Assembly: GCA_021804785.1 (NCBI GenBank) | Contig: JAJZGY010000002.1 | Location: 124,001-188,000, forward strand | DNA from: Pseudomonadota bacterium | GTDB lineage: Bacteria > Pseudomonadota > Alphaproteobacteria > Micropepsales > Micropepsaceae | Direction: 5' to 3' | Length of the DNA stretch: 64,000 nucleotides | Part shown: piece after piece, positions 18,184-28,780 of the stretch | Layout: every line of letters starts with the position of its first letter | Position numbering within the stretch: the stretch's first letter is position 1 | The notes under the pieces: generated by a model | The model's database searches: none | What the model was told of the DNA's origin: nothing | The model's input: the letters and a program-made list of their open reading frames with translations, nothing else | Made by a program: the position numbers and the translations under genes

Positions 18184-19487
18184 ACGCCTTCTTCACGCCA
18201 CGCGAAATCGTCTCTGAACTCGACCGCTTCATCATCGGCCAAACCGATGCCAAGCGCGCAGTGGCCATCGCCTTGCGCAATCGTTGGCGACGCCAGCAAT
18301 TGCCGGCCGAATTGCGTGAAGAAATATTACCCAAGAACATTCTGATGATCGGGCCCACGGGCGTTGGCAAGACCGAAATCTCACGTCGACTTGCCAAGCT
18401 CGCTCAGGCTCCGTTCCTCAAGGTCGAAGCCACCAAATTCACCGAAGTCGGCTATGTCGGCCGTGATGTCGAACAGATCGTCCGCGATCTGCTTGAGGTT
18501 GGCATTGCCCAGGTTCGCGCGCAAAAGCGCAAGGACGTGGAAGCCCGTGCCGAGGCGGCCGCGGAAGAACGCATCCTTGATGCCCTGGTGGGGGCCAGCG
18601 CCAGTCAGTCTACGCGCGATTCCTTTCGCCGACGCCTGCGTTCAGGTGAACTCGATGACAAGGAAGTCGAACTTGAAATGCGTGACAGCGGCAGCGCGCC
18701 CACCTTCGAAATCCCTGGCATGCCTGGAGCCCAGGTTGGCGTCCTCAACCTCGGCGAGCTCTTCGGTAAGTTCGCCGGACGGGCTGTACCGCGTAAACTC
18801 ACGGTTGCAGCAGCCCATGACCCGCTGGTTGCCGAAGAAGCTGACAAGCTGGTCGACCAGGACGCGATTGTGCGCGAGGCCATTGCCACGGTTGAGAACA
18901 ATGGCATCGTTTTCCTGGATGAGATCGACAAGATCTGCGCCCGCTCTGAACAGCGTGGCGGTGGCGATGTCAGTCGCGAAGGCGTACAGCGCGATCTTTT
19001 GCCGCTGATCGAAGGTTCCGCAGTGGCCACAAAGCATGGTCAGGTCAAGACGGACCACATCCTGTTCATCGCCTCTGGCGCATTTCATACTGCCAAGCCT
19101 TCCGACCTCCTGCCGGAACTGCAGGGTCGGCTGCCCATCCGTGTGGAACTCACCGCTCTCAGCCGCGACGACTTCAAACGCATTTTGACTGAACCGGAAG
19201 CGAGCCTCATTCAGCAGTACACAGCGCTCCTGGCAACCGAAGGGGTCGATCTCAATTTCTCGGAAGATGGCATTGGGGCGCTCGCTGACGTGGCCGCGCA
19301 CGTCAACGCCAATGTGGAGAACATTGGTGCCCGCAGACTGCATACCATCATGGAACGGGTTCTGGACGAGATCAGCTTCTCGGCCAATGACCACGAAGGT
19401 CAGACCATCACCATCGACGCCGCCTATGTGCACGACCGCGTCGATGAACTCGCCCATGATCAGGACCTTTCGCGGTTCATCCTTTAG
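18180..19487 (+). CDS. hslU: ATP-dependent protease ATPase subunit HslU
   Basis: AAA+ unfoldase that feeds substrates to HslV. The 435-residue length is normal. Seen are the Walker [16 protein letters not shown], the pore loop GYVGRDVEQ, the intermediate I-domain (about 110-230), Walker B FLDEIDKI and the C-terminal sensor-2 region, ending QDLSRFIL whose last residues insert into HslV pockets. Co-translated with hslV through a 4-nt overlap. Confidence 0.98.
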   Translation: MNAFFTPREIVSELDRFIIGQTDAKRAVAIALRNRWRRQQLPAELREEILPKNILMIGPTGVGKTEISRRLAKLAQAPFLKVEATKFTEVGYVGRDVEQIVRDLLEVGIAQVRAQKRKDVEARAEAAAEERILDALVGASASQSTRDSFRRRLRSGELDDKEVELEMRDSGSAPTFEIPGMPGAQVGVLNLGELFGKFAGRAVPRKLTVAAAHDPLVAEEADKLVDQDAIVREAIATVENNGIVFLDEIDKICARSEQRGGGDVSREGVQRDLLPLIEGSAVATKHGQVKTDHILFIASGAFHTAKPSDLLPELQGRLPIRVELTALSRDDFKRILTEPEASLIQQYTALLATEGVDLNFSEDGIGALADVAAHVNANVENIGARRLHTIMERVLDEISFSANDHEGQTITIDAAYVHDRVDELAHDQDLSRFIL

Positions 19488-19623
19488 GGGGCGCCGCGGC
19501 ATCCTCCCCAGACCTGGCGCCAGCCCATCATGAGGGGCCAGCCATTGACCCCGAGCCTCATCCTTGCAAAAAGACGCGCCAACCGTCCCCATCCGGCCAA
19601 TCTAATCCATGAAAGGGGTGTCG

Positions 19624-20814
19624 ATGTCCCGCGCCAATTACCTTTTCACCAGTGAAAGCGTCTCCGAAGGTCATCCCGACAAGGTCTGTGACCGGATTTC
19701 AGATGAGGTGGTGGATCTGTTCTTTGGCCTTGGCCCCAAGCATGGCGTCAGTCCCAAGGACATCCGCGTGGCCTGCGAATCCCTTGCCACTACCAATCGT
19801 GTGGTCATTGCCGGTGAGACCCGTGGCCCCAAGGAGATCACGCCGGAGCTCATCGTTGAAGCCGCCCGCAGCGCGATCAAGGACATTGGCTACGAGCAGG
19901 ACGGCTTTCACTGGAAAACCGCCAGCATTGAAGTGCTGCTGCATGAGCAGTCACCCCATATCGCGCAAGGCGTCGACGCGGTGGGCAACAAGGATGAGGG
20001 TGCCGGCGATCAGGGCATCATGTTCGGCTATGCCTGCAATGAAACCCCTGAACTGATGCCAGCACCTCTTGCCTTCAGCCACCGCATCCTGCGCCTGTTG
20101 GCCGAAGCGCGCAAAACTGGCCGTGAACCCAAACTCGGGCCAGACGCCAAAAGCCAGGTGACACTGCGCTATGTCGACCACAAGCCGGTCCATGCCACCC
20201 AGATCGTGGTGTCCACCCAGCATCTGGATCCCGACATGACCTCCGCAGACGTACGTGCGGTCATCGAGCCCTATGTGCGCGAGGCGCTGCCGGGCGACCT
20301 CATCACCAAGGACACCATCTGGCACGTCAATCCCACTGGCGCCTTCGTGGTGGGTGGACCAGATGGTGACTGCGGGCTGACCGGCCGCAAAATCATTGTC
20401 GACACATATGGCGGCGCCGCCCCCCATGGTGGTGGCGCCTTTTCTGGCAAGGATTCCACCAAGGTTGACCGTTCCGCCGCCTATGCCGCGCGCTATCTGG
20501 CAAAGAATGTCGTCGCCGCAGGCCTCGCGCAACGCTGCACCATCCAGCTCTCCTATGCCATCGGTGTTTCCGATCCTCTGTCGGTCTATGTCGATCTGCA
20601 TGACACGGGAAAGGTCGATGAAAGCAAGCTCGAAGCGCTCCTGCCACAGATCATGAGCCTCAAACCGCGCGGCATTCGCGAGCACCTGCAGCTGCTGCGT
20701 CCGATTTACGCGCGCACAGCAGCCTATGGTCATTTCGGGCGCACGCCCGATGTCGACGGCGGCTTTTCGTGGGAAAAAACCGATCTCGTCGACGTCCTGA
20801 AGAGGGCATTCTGA
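19624..20814 (+). CDS. metK: S-adenosylmethionine synthetase
   Basis: Makes S-adenosylmethionine from methionine and ATP; cytoplasmic tetramer. 396 residues starting [20 protein letters not shown], the canonical N-terminus, with AAGGGG upstream. An in-frame ATG 15 nt earlier would put that ribosome site inside the gene. The ATP-binding [12 protein letters not shown] and the P-loop-like [19 protein letters not shown] are present. The 136-bp leader after hslU shows no SAM riboswitch I can recognise. The trmB frame overlaps its end. Confidence 0.97.
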   Translation: MSRANYLFTSESVSEGHPDKVCDRISDEVVDLFFGLGPKHGVSPKDIRVACESLATTNRVVIAGETRGPKEITPELIVEAARSAIKDIGYEQDGFHWKTASIEVLLHEQSPHIAQGVDAVGNKDEGAGDQGIMFGYACNETPELMPAPLAFSHRILRLLAEARKTGREPKLGPDAKSQVTLRYVDHKPVHATQIVVSTQHLDPDMTSADVRAVIEPYVREALPGDLITKDTIWHVNPTGAFVVGGPDGDCGLTGRKIIVDTYGGAAPHGGGAFSGKDSTKVDRSAAYAARYLAKNVVAAGLAQRCTIQLSYAIGVSDPLSVYVDLHDTGKVDESKLEALLPQIMSLKPRGIREHLQLLRPIYARTAAYGHFGRTPDVDGGFSWEKTDLVDVLKRAF

Positions 20815-21500
20815 GTTCTCATCCGGAACGTGCACGCGGCCAGCTCTATGGTCGGCGCAAAGGCCCTAGGCTGCGCGGTGCGCAGGCCGAACTTCTGACA
20901 CAGCTGTTGCCGGCTCTCAACCTTGAGCCGGCGCGCGCGCGCTGTCCGCATGCCTGTTTCGCGGTACCGGTGAACGATGTCTGGCTTGAGGTAGGTTTCG
21001 GCGCCGGCGAACATCTTTACGCCCTGGCCCGGAACCACACCGATGTCGGCCTCATCGGCGCCGAACCCTTTGTCAATGGCGTCGCCAAGTTGCTTTCAAA
21101 GCTGAAGGACGACCCCCTCAGCCAAGAGCGCATCCGCATCCACATGGGTGACGCACGCGACATCCTGGCGGCGCTTCCGGCGGCAAGCCTCGGGAGGGTG
21201 ATGATACTGTTCCCTGACCCCTGGCCCAAAGCCCGCCACCACAAACGCCGCTTCCTGCAGACCGCAATGCTTGATGCCATCGCCAGCGCATTGCGCGAGG
21301 GCGGGCAATTGCGCTTTGCCAGCGACAATCCCGACTATGTCGCCTGGACCCTGGAACGGGTGCTGGCGCACGAGGCCTTTCGCTGGCCCGCACGCCGCGC
21401 AGAGGACTGGCGTAGCCGGCCAGCCGATTGGCCCCAGTCCCGCTATGAGGCCAAGGCACTGTGCGGACCGCCGTCTTATTTCGTGTTCGAACGGCGCTGA
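20769..21500 (+). CDS. trmB: tRNA (guanine-N7-)-methyltransferase
   Basis: Methylates G46 in the variable loop of tRNAs using SAM, the product of the preceding gene. Features are [16 protein letters not shown] (SAM loop), [13 protein letters not shown], and the signature [17 protein letters not shown]. The start is uncertain. The only in-frame GTG is at 20769, 46 nt inside metK, while homology begins near a CTG at 20811 that overlaps the metK stop and has AGAGGG before it. No ATG is available near the conserved N-terminus. Confidence 0.93.
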   Translation: MGKNRSRRRPEEGILSSHPERARGQLYGRRKGPRLRGAQAELLTQLLPALNLEPARARCPHACFAVPVNDVWLEVGFGAGEHLYALARNHTDVGLIGAEPFVNGVAKLLSKLKDDPLSQERIRIHMGDARDILAALPAASLGRVMILFPDPWPKARHHKRRFLQTAMLDAIASALREGGQLRFASDNPDYVAWTLERVLAHEAFRWPARRAEDWRSRPADWPQSRYEAKALCGPPSYFVFERR

Positions 21501-21505
21501 CGGGC

Positions 21506-23545
21506 TCAGTGGCCGCGGCCCAGGATGGAATTGATGATGCTTTCCACGCTCATGCCCGGCGCTGGCGCTGAAGCGGTTGACGGTGCAGTGTCGGACGGTG
21601 CAGCCAGAGGTTGAGCTTGGGGTGACACCAACGGCGCGGGCAAAGCGGTAATAAGGTTCATCCCCGGTAATGGACGTGGTGGCAGACCCTGTTCCGCCGC
21701 GCTCATAAAACCATGAAAGATCGAGGCCGGAAGCGTACCTCCCACCACCCGCCGCATGGGCGCATTGTTGTCATTTCCCACCCAGACACCGCAGACATAA
21801 TCCGCAGTGAAGCCAACGAACCAAGCGTCATGGTAGTCCTGCGTGGTTCCTGTCTTGCCTGCAGTCTCGCGCCCCACAAGGCCTGCGTCCCGTCCGGTAC
21901 CGCTCAGCACGGTCGCCTGCATGATCTCCGTCATCTGCGCTTCGGCGCTCTGGGGGATTATCCGCCGTGCTGGCGGCGCGCGACGCCGATAAAGTACCCG
22001 TCCATCGGCGTTGCTGATTTCGGTGATGGCATAGGGCACCGTTTTCATGCCCCCATTGGCAAAAGTCGCATAGGCTCCCGTGAGTTCGAGAGCTGTTACC
22101 GGGGAGGTACCGAGTGCCAGGGACGGTACCGGATCAAGCGGGGTGTGAATGCCCAGCAATCGAGCCGTGCGCACGACCGCCACGGGCCTTACAGCCATCA
22201 TGAGCTTGGCTGCAATGACATTCGAAGATTGGGCAAAGGCCTCAATCAGCGGCATGGGTCCGGCGAAGCGTCGTTCATAATCAACTGGTTTCCAGCCATC
22301 GATGTCGACGGGCCCGTCGACCATGACCTCGTCCGGGGTATGGCCCTGTTCGAACGCCGTCAGATAGAGGAATGCCTTAAAGGCAGACCCAGGTTGGCGC
22401 AGCGCATCGGTCGCCCGGTTATAGGGACTCGTGTCATAGGACCGGCCACCTACCATGGCGACAATCGCGCCATTCGGACGCAACGCCACAAGTGCGGCCT
22501 CATGGGCGCGGTCACGCGCACCATATTTGGTCAGGATCTGATTGACGGACTGTTCTGCCTTGGCCTGCAAGGTGAGGTCGAAGGTCGTGTGCACGATGAT
22601 CGTGCCATGCACATCCGCGACGAGGTGCGGAATCTGGGCCATAATCCAATCAGTGAAATACCCCGAATCTGGCGTTCCCGCATTGCGGATGATGTGCGGC
22701 GGCGTTGCCGCTGCCTGTCTGGCCTGGGCGGCCGTGATGAAGCCGCAGTCGACCATCGCGGCCAGCACCACCTTCGCCCGCGCCGTTGAGGCGTCGATAT
22801 TGCTGAGCGGATTATAATAGCCAGGCGCCTTTACGCTTCCGGCGAGCATCGCAGCTTCGGTCAGCGAGAGCTTCGCTGCCGGCGTGCCAAAGAACCGTTC
22901 GGCAGCCGCTTCAATGCCATAGGCCCCCGCGCCAAAATACACCCGGTTGAGATAGAGGGTCAGGATCTGGTTTTTCGAGTAGTGGGCGTCGAGATAGAGC
23001 GCCAGCAAGGCTTCCTGGATCTTGCGGTCGAGGGTACGGCGTGGCGTCAGGAACAGGTTCTTGGCCAGCTGCTGCGTCAGGGTCGACCCACCCTGCACGA
23101 CATGACCGTGAACGAGATCCTCAAACGCCGCACGCACGATACCAATGGGGTCGATCCCGATATTGTAGCGAAAGCTGCGATCCTCGATGGCGATGAAGGC
23201 ATTGGCGACGTAAGGCGGCAATGCTTCGACCGGAACGATCCGCCCATGGTGAAGCCCTCGCCTGGCTATAAGCCGTCCCGAACGATCGAGGATGCTGATT
23301 TCGCGCGCCGGCCCTTTGGCCAGAAGATGAGTGGCATCAGGCAGCGTCTCGATCCAGCGCAACCATGCCAATGCGCCAAGAATGAGAACCCACGCGAGCA
23401 AAATAACTATGATCAGTCGCCCCCGGCCGCGCCGCCGGACGGCAGCCGCGCCCTGGGTACGCCCGCGCTGGCCCGCCACCTGTCCCAGAGGCGGCCGCTT
23501 CTGTCGTTCCGCAGCTGATGGGGTTGGCCGCTGAGGACGGGCCAT
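21506..23545 (-). CDS. Class A penicillin-binding protein (PBP1A family)
   Basis: Bifunctional peptidoglycan synthase of the inner membrane, 679 residues starting MARPQRPTPS; GGAGA precedes this Met, so the Met 18 nt upstream is rejected. It has a basic cytoplasmic tail, one membrane helix (LIIVILLAWVLILGALAWL), a GT51 glycosyltransferase domain (AIEDRSF with catalytic Glu, GGSTLTQQLAKNLFL, RKIQEALLALYL), and a transpeptidase domain with SAFK near 384, SSN and AGKTGTTQD motifs. A Pro/Ala-rich tail ends at ILGRGH. Convergent with trmB and divergent from the MacA-like gene. The main family features are intact. Confidence 0.96.
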   Translation of the reverse strand: MARPQRPTPSAAERQKRPPLGQVAGQRGRTQGAAAVRRRGRGRLIIVILLAWVLILGALAWLRWIETLPDATHLLAKGPAREISILDRSGRLIARRGLHHGRIVPVEALPPYVANAFIAIEDRSFRYNIGIDPIGIVRAAFEDLVHGHVVQGGSTLTQQLAKNLFLTPRRTLDRKIQEALLALYLDAHYSKNQILTLYLNRVYFGAGAYGIEAAAERFFGTPAAKLSLTEAAMLAGSVKAPGYYNPLSNIDASTARAKVVLAAMVDCGFITAAQARQAAATPPHIIRNAGTPDSGYFTDWIMAQIPHLVADVHGTIIVHTTFDLTLQAKAEQSVNQILTKYGARDRAHEAALVALRPNGAIVAMVGGRSYDTSPYNRATDALRQPGSAFKAFLYLTAFEQGHTPDEVMVDGPVDIDGWKPVDYERRFAGPMPLIEAFAQSSNVIAAKLMMAVRPVAVVRTARLLGIHTPLDPVPSLALGTSPVTALELTGAYATFANGGMKTVPYAITEISNADGRVLYRRRAPPARRIIPQSAEAQMTEIMQATVLSGTGRDAGLVGRETAGKTGTTQDYHDAWFVGFTADYVCGVWVGNDNNAPMRRVVGGTLPASIFHGFMSAAEQGLPPRPLPGMNLITALPAPLVSPQAQPLAAPSDTAPSTASAPAPGMSVESIINSILGRGH

Positions 23546-23794
23546 GGTTTGGCGTCTCCACATGAGCCTGCCGCTTGTAGGGCAAGATGGTTAATGCGCG
23601 TTAAACATTCCTAAAATTCCGTTACGTGACCAAGCAACACCGCCTGAAAAAATATTTATTGCCTGATCGGCAACAAAACAGAGGTCTTGCCCTTGACGAA
23701 CTAAAGGTGCGTTCAGAAATAGGGAGGCATAGAGAAAAACGATCACTGTCGTCGATCGGCCTTTATTTCTTTCTGCTTCTCTTACGGACAGATT

Positions 23795-24979
23795 ATGACC
23801 ACTCCTTCCACTCCCACAGACCCGGGTGCCGACATTCGCGCACATATTGGCCCGGGGCGACGCAAACGTAGCATGCGCCGAAGGCTCCTGATCTGGGGTG
23901 GCCTCGTGAGCGTTTTGGGCGTCACTGCCTGGGCCATTCTCGCCCGTAGCCATCCCATCCACTATCTGACCGCTCCGGTGATTCGGGGTCCGATGGCCAT
24001 CACCGTCACGGCCACCGGGACGCTGGCACCACGCGACAAGGTCGAAGTCGGCGCCGAAGTCTCCGGCAAGCTCGATGCCATCAATGTCGACTTCAACGAT
24101 CCGGTCAAAAAGGGCGAGGTACTCGCTCAGATCAATACCGATCAGCTCGAAGCGCAACTCGCCCAGTCCGAAGCACTGTTGATGCAGAACCGGGCAACGG
24201 TCGAGCAGGATCTTGAAACCTATCGCCGCTATCGCGCGCTGCTCAAGGATCAAGCAATCTCGCCCCAGAGCATGGATCAGGCCAAAGCCGATCTGGACCG
24301 TGCGCGCGCGTCGGTGCAGCTGGCCAAGGCACAAGCCGACTATGACCGCACCTTGATCGGCAAGGCGACGATCAAATCGCCGATCGACGGTATTGTCCTC
24401 AATCGCAAGGTCTCGGTCGGGCAGACCGTTACCGCGGGCTTTCAGACCCCCATCCTGTTCACTCTGGCGAGTGATCTGCGCGAGATGGAACTCGACGTTA
24501 ATATCGATGAAGCCGACGTCGGAGAGGTTCGCGCCGGAGACAAAGCCACCTTTACCGTCGACGCCTATCCCAATCAGATCTTCCACGCCACGCTGATCTC
24601 CGTGCACAATGCCGCCGAAACCGTGCAGAATGTCGTCAGCTACAAGGGTGTGCTGCGGGTCAATAATGCCAAGCTTCTGCTCAAGCCGGGCATGACTGCA
24701 ACCGCGACCATCCTGGCAGACACCATCACAAACGCGCTTCAAGTTCCCAATGCCGCGTTGCGCTTTATTGCGCCAAAGGCAATCCGCGCCAAGGCGCCAC
24801 CTCCACCCAGCGATCCGGGCGAAGGACAGGTGTGGACCATCGCAGGCAAAACCCTCAAGGCGCATGATCTGAAACTCGGTCCGACCGACGGACAGAATAC
24901 CAGAATCACCAAGGGCAACCTGAAGGTGGGTACAAGGGTAGTTACGGCGATCAAATCGAGCACGACGACGCAGCAATGA
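23795..24979 (+). CDS. MacA-like periplasmic adaptor (membrane fusion protein)
   Basis: 394 residues that join an inner-membrane ABC transporter to an outer-membrane channel. A basic N-terminus is followed by one membrane anchor (LLIWGGLVSVLGVTAWAIL), then a lipoyl/barrel-sandwich half (ATGTLAPRDKVEVGAEVSGK), an alpha-helical hairpin (about 120-190) and the second lipoyl half (KATIKSPIDGIVLNRKV). The C-terminal beta-barrel contains DEADVGEVRAGDKA. The order adaptor-ATPase-permease with 4-nt overlaps marks one operon. The leader at 23546-23794 is AT-rich. No outer-membrane TolC gene is adjacent. Confidence 0.92.
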   Translation: MTTPSTPTDPGADIRAHIGPGRRKRSMRRRLLIWGGLVSVLGVTAWAILARSHPIHYLTAPVIRGPMAITVTATGTLAPRDKVEVGAEVSGKLDAINVDFNDPVKKGEVLAQINTDQLEAQLAQSEALLMQNRATVEQDLETYRRYRALLKDQAISPQSMDQAKADLDRARASVQLAKAQADYDRTLIGKATIKSPIDGIVLNRKVSVGQTVTAGFQTPILFTLASDLREMELDVNIDEADVGEVRAGDKATFTVDAYPNQIFHATLISVHNAAETVQNVVSYKGVLRVNNAKLLLKPGMTATATILADTITNALQVPNAALRFIAPKAIRAKAPPPPSDPGEGQVWTIAGKTLKAHDLKLGPTDGQNTRITKGNLKVGTRVVTAIKSSTTTQQ

Positions 24980-25676
24980 ACCCGCCTCTGATCGAGCTCA
25001 AGAAGGTATGTAAATCCTATGGCTCAGGGGAAGCCCAGGTGATTGCCCTTGGCGGCATCGATCTTGCGATCGCCAACGGCGAATTTGTGGCAGTGATGGG
25101 ACCTTCGGGCTCGGGCAAATCCACCACCATGAACATTCTGGGCTGCCTCGATACGCCGACAAGCGGCCAGTATTTTTTCCGTGGCGTGGACGTCAGCAGC
25201 CTGGACCGTGACCAGCGTGCCCGGCTGCGCCGCTATTATATCGGCTTCGTATTCCAGGGCTTCAATCTGCTCAAACGCACCAGCGCGCTTGAAAACCTCG
25301 AGCTGCCCCTGCTTTATCGCGGCGTTCCACGGCGTGAGCGGCGCGAGCGCGCGATGCAGGCGCTGGACCAGGTTGGCCTTGCGGATCGCGCCCATCACAG
25401 CTCAGCGGAAATGTCGGGAGGGCAGCAGCAGCGCGTTGCGATTGCCCGCGCCCTCGTGACCGAGCCATCAGTGATGTTCGCCGACGAGCCCACCGGAAAT
25501 CTCGATACACGGCGCAGTCACGAAATCATGGAGTTACTGGTCCGGCTCAACCGCGAACGGCAGCTGTCAATCGTGCTCGTCACCCACGAGGAGGACATTG
25601 CAGCCTATGCGCGCCGTCAGGTACGCTTTCTGGACGGTACGATCGCCTCTGATAGCGCAGGGGATGCGCGCACAGC

Positions 25677-25680
<4 letters not shown>
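24976..25680 (+). CDS. MacB-like ABC transporter ATPase
   Basis: 234 residues; the nucleotide-binding subunit of a MacB/LolD-type exporter. Walker [12 protein letters not shown]-loop VFQGFNLL, signature SGGQQQR, Walker [13 protein letters not shown] and the switch His in VTHEED are all present. In E. coli MacB the ATPase is fused to the permease; here they are separate genes, as is common in alphaproteobacteria. Overlaps the adaptor by ATGA and the permease by ATGA. Confidence 0.95.
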
Positions 25681-26876
<1,196 letters not shown>

Positions 26877-26881
26877 GTTTC

Positions 26882-27868
26882 TCAGTGCCGGACGGAGGTA
26901 TTGGATTTGTTTTGGCCAACGCTGAGATGAACGTTACCGCTCGTCGACAGATTGCCGCTGTAGGAGCTCAGCCACACCGAGCCCGAACCCAGAGCACTCA
27001 GATGAGGATCAACGGCATGACCACCGAACGCGAAGTTACCCGAGCCCATGATGTCGAGATGAAGCGGATCGGCGTTGCCCGCAGCGATGTGCACGGAGCC
27101 GGAACCCGCGATATCGACCTTGACCGGGCCGTTGACGCTTTGCGCGACAGCATTGCCGGAACCGGCGATATCTAGAATAAGTCCACCGTTGATCTGTCCC
27201 AGATGTGCATCGCCCGCCCCGGCCAGATCCGCATGCACAGGTCCGCTTTGACCAACGGTAATTTTTCCTGAACCTGCGATATCGAGCTTGAGCGGACCAT
27301 GGACACCGGCAAGCTGCAAGGTTCCGGAGCCCGCCAAGCGGATGTGCGCCTGGTCCACTTGGCCGATATTGGAATGGGTGCTGATTGCCCCGAAATCGAG
27401 ACGGCCCATGGTGTTGCCAATCTGGGCGTTGCCAATCAGCGAATGCACGCTCAGGTCCGTGCCCGCTGGCACCCGCAGCGTCACTTTGAGCTGGCTGGGC
27501 GCGCGATTGCGGGTGTCGCCGAAACTAAACCAGTCGTGCCAGTCCCAAACCCCGTAATGAGAGTGGCCCGAGATCATCAGCACATCACCATCCTTGTGTA
27601 CATCCACCGCATCCAGGCGGTGCTTGTCCCCGGACATCTGAAGGGTGACCGGGCCTGGGCCTACCTGGACGCTGATATTGGCGACCAGATCCTTCAGGCG
27701 CACCCGCTGCACCTCGAAGCTGCGGGAAGGAAGCGTGATCCAGCTGCTCTGGGTCTCCGCCGCCAATGCCGAAGGCACCGTGTGTCCAGTGGTGGGTAGG
27801 ATCAGCGCAGCAGCCAACAAGGCTCCGCGCAGCAATTGGTGGAAATTTTCACTGCGACCTGGTTTCAT
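26882..27868 (-). CDS. Secreted GIN-domain (DUF2807) protein
   Basis: 328 residues starting MKPGRSENF; a longer frame begins 27 nt upstream. A signal peptide (LLRGALLAAALILPTTGHTVPSALA) precedes a DUF2807 region. Repeats of the form LDIAGSGN and VDIAGSGSVHIA occur several times between about residues 170 and 290, as expected of a right-handed beta-helix. Family members are predicted periplasmic or outer-membrane proteins of unknown role (auto-transporter head-like). It lies downstream of the response regulator on the same strand and may be read from the same transcript. Confidence 0.85.
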   Translation of the reverse strand: MKPGRSENFHQLLRGALLAAALILPTTGHTVPSALAAETQSSWITLPSRSFEVQRVRLKDLVANISVQVGPGPVTLQMSGDKHRLDAVDVHKDGDVLMISGHSHYGVWDWHDWFSFGDTRNRAPSQLKVTLRVPAGTDLSVHSLIGNAQIGNTMGRLDFGAISTHSNIGQVDQAHIRLAGSGTLQLAGVHGPLKLDIAGSGKITVGQSGPVHADLAGAGDAHLGQINGGLILDIAGSGNAVAQSVNGPVKVDIAGSGSVHIAAGNADPLHLDIMGSGNFAFGGHAVDPHLSALGSGSVWLSSYSGNLSTSGNVHLSVGQNKSNTSVRH

Positions 27869-27967
27869 CTGGCATCCCGCCTCTAGTAGCAACACCCATA
27901 TAGTGGGTTCCTACTAGTTCACCAAAGCTGCAAAATATGCATGTGAGCTATGGTGTAATTGCACCCC

Positions 27968-28651
27968 TTATGCGACCAGACGATAGCCGCCGGTTTCGGT
28001 GATCAGGATCTGTGCGGACGACGGATTGGGCTCGATCTTCTGGCGCAGCCGGTAGATATGGGTCTCCAGAGTATGGGTGGTGACCGCCGGGTTATAGCCC
28101 CAGACCTCGTGCAGAAGCTGTTCGCGGGGCACCGTCTCGCCGGAGCGGTATAAAAACTTGAGGATATTGGTTTCTTTCTCGGTCAGCCGCACCCGCTTGC
28201 CGCCCTGGTCGATCAGAACCTTGGCACTGGGCCGGAAGGTATAGGGCCCGATGCGGTACACCGCATCCTCGCTTTGCTCGTGACTGCGCAGATGGGCGTG
28301 GATCCGTGCCATCAGCACCGCAAAACGGAATGGCTTGGCGACATAGTCATTGGCTCCAGATTTCAGCCCGGCGATCATGTCAGCGTCGCCATCCTTGGCG
28401 GTCAGAAGAATGATCGGGCAGGAGACTCCGGCTTCGCGCAGTTCGGCACACAACACCCTGCCATCGCCATCGGGAAGACCGACATCGAGGATCATGAACT
28501 CGTAGAGTCCCTCCTTGGCGCGGGCGCGGGCTTCGGCCAGGTTCCCTGCCTCAACCGCGACATAGTCCCCTTCGGCCTCGAGCTGCTCGGCCAGGGAATT
28601 CCGCAGCATCTGGTCATCATCCAGGAGCAAAATACGCTTCTTGCTTGCCAT
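27968..28651 (-). CDS. OmpR/PhoB-family response regulator (orphan)
   Basis: 227 residues starting MASKKRILLLDDDQML, with GGTGGAG upstream. Receiver domain with the acidic pair DDD (11-13), phospho-acceptor D56 in MILDVGLPDGDG, a Thr in LLTAKD and a Lys in VAKPFR. The C-terminal winged helix shows LTEKETNILKFLYR and TTHTLETHIYRLRQKIEP. No histidine kinase is nearby, so its partner is elsewhere. The target is unknown; the downstream GIN-domain gene is one candidate. Divergent from ribA. Confidence 0.94.
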   Translation of the reverse strand: MASKKRILLLDDDQMLRNSLAEQLEAEGDYVAVEAGNLAEARARAKEGLYEFMILDVGLPDGDGRVLCAELREAGVSCPIILLTAKDGDADMIAGLKSGANDYVAKPFRFAVLMARIHAHLRSHEQSEDAVYRIGPYTFRPSAKVLIDQGGKRVRLTEKETNILKFLYRSGETVPREQLLHEVWGYNPAVTTHTLETHIYRLRQKIEPNPSSAQILITETGGYRLVA

Positions 28652-28780
28652 CTCATCTCCACCGCACGGTCGCTGTCCGCGCAGCCACCTGTCGTTGAAA
28701 TCAGCTACCGTGCCCGGCGGCCGCATCAGCCCCCGCGCGAAACTCTACCCGCATTCGCCGCGACGGTGTATGTCGGGCCC

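Noticed and set aside
19488-19623. SAM riboswitch upstream of metK
   Set aside because: I looked for SAM-II or SAH-type conserved loops and saw none; the leader is short and lacks the conserved sequence.
21713-22789. 358-codon plus-strand frame over the penicillin-binding protein gene
   Set aside because: Shadow of a conserved gene with intact catalytic motifs.
23591-23604. TTAA-N6-TTAA upstream of the penicillin-binding protein gene as a CtrA site
   Set aside because: The CtrA pattern needs 7 nt between halves; 6 nt changes the helical phase.
23591-24976. 461-codon minus-strand frame covering the MacA-like gene
   Set aside because: The adaptor on the plus strand has anchor, lipoyl and coiled-coil parts; the reverse product resembles nothing.
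27900-27920. GTTC...GTTC pair before the GIN-domain gene, as a LexA box
   Set aside because: The spacing is 6 nt, not 7, so it does not meet the LexA pattern.
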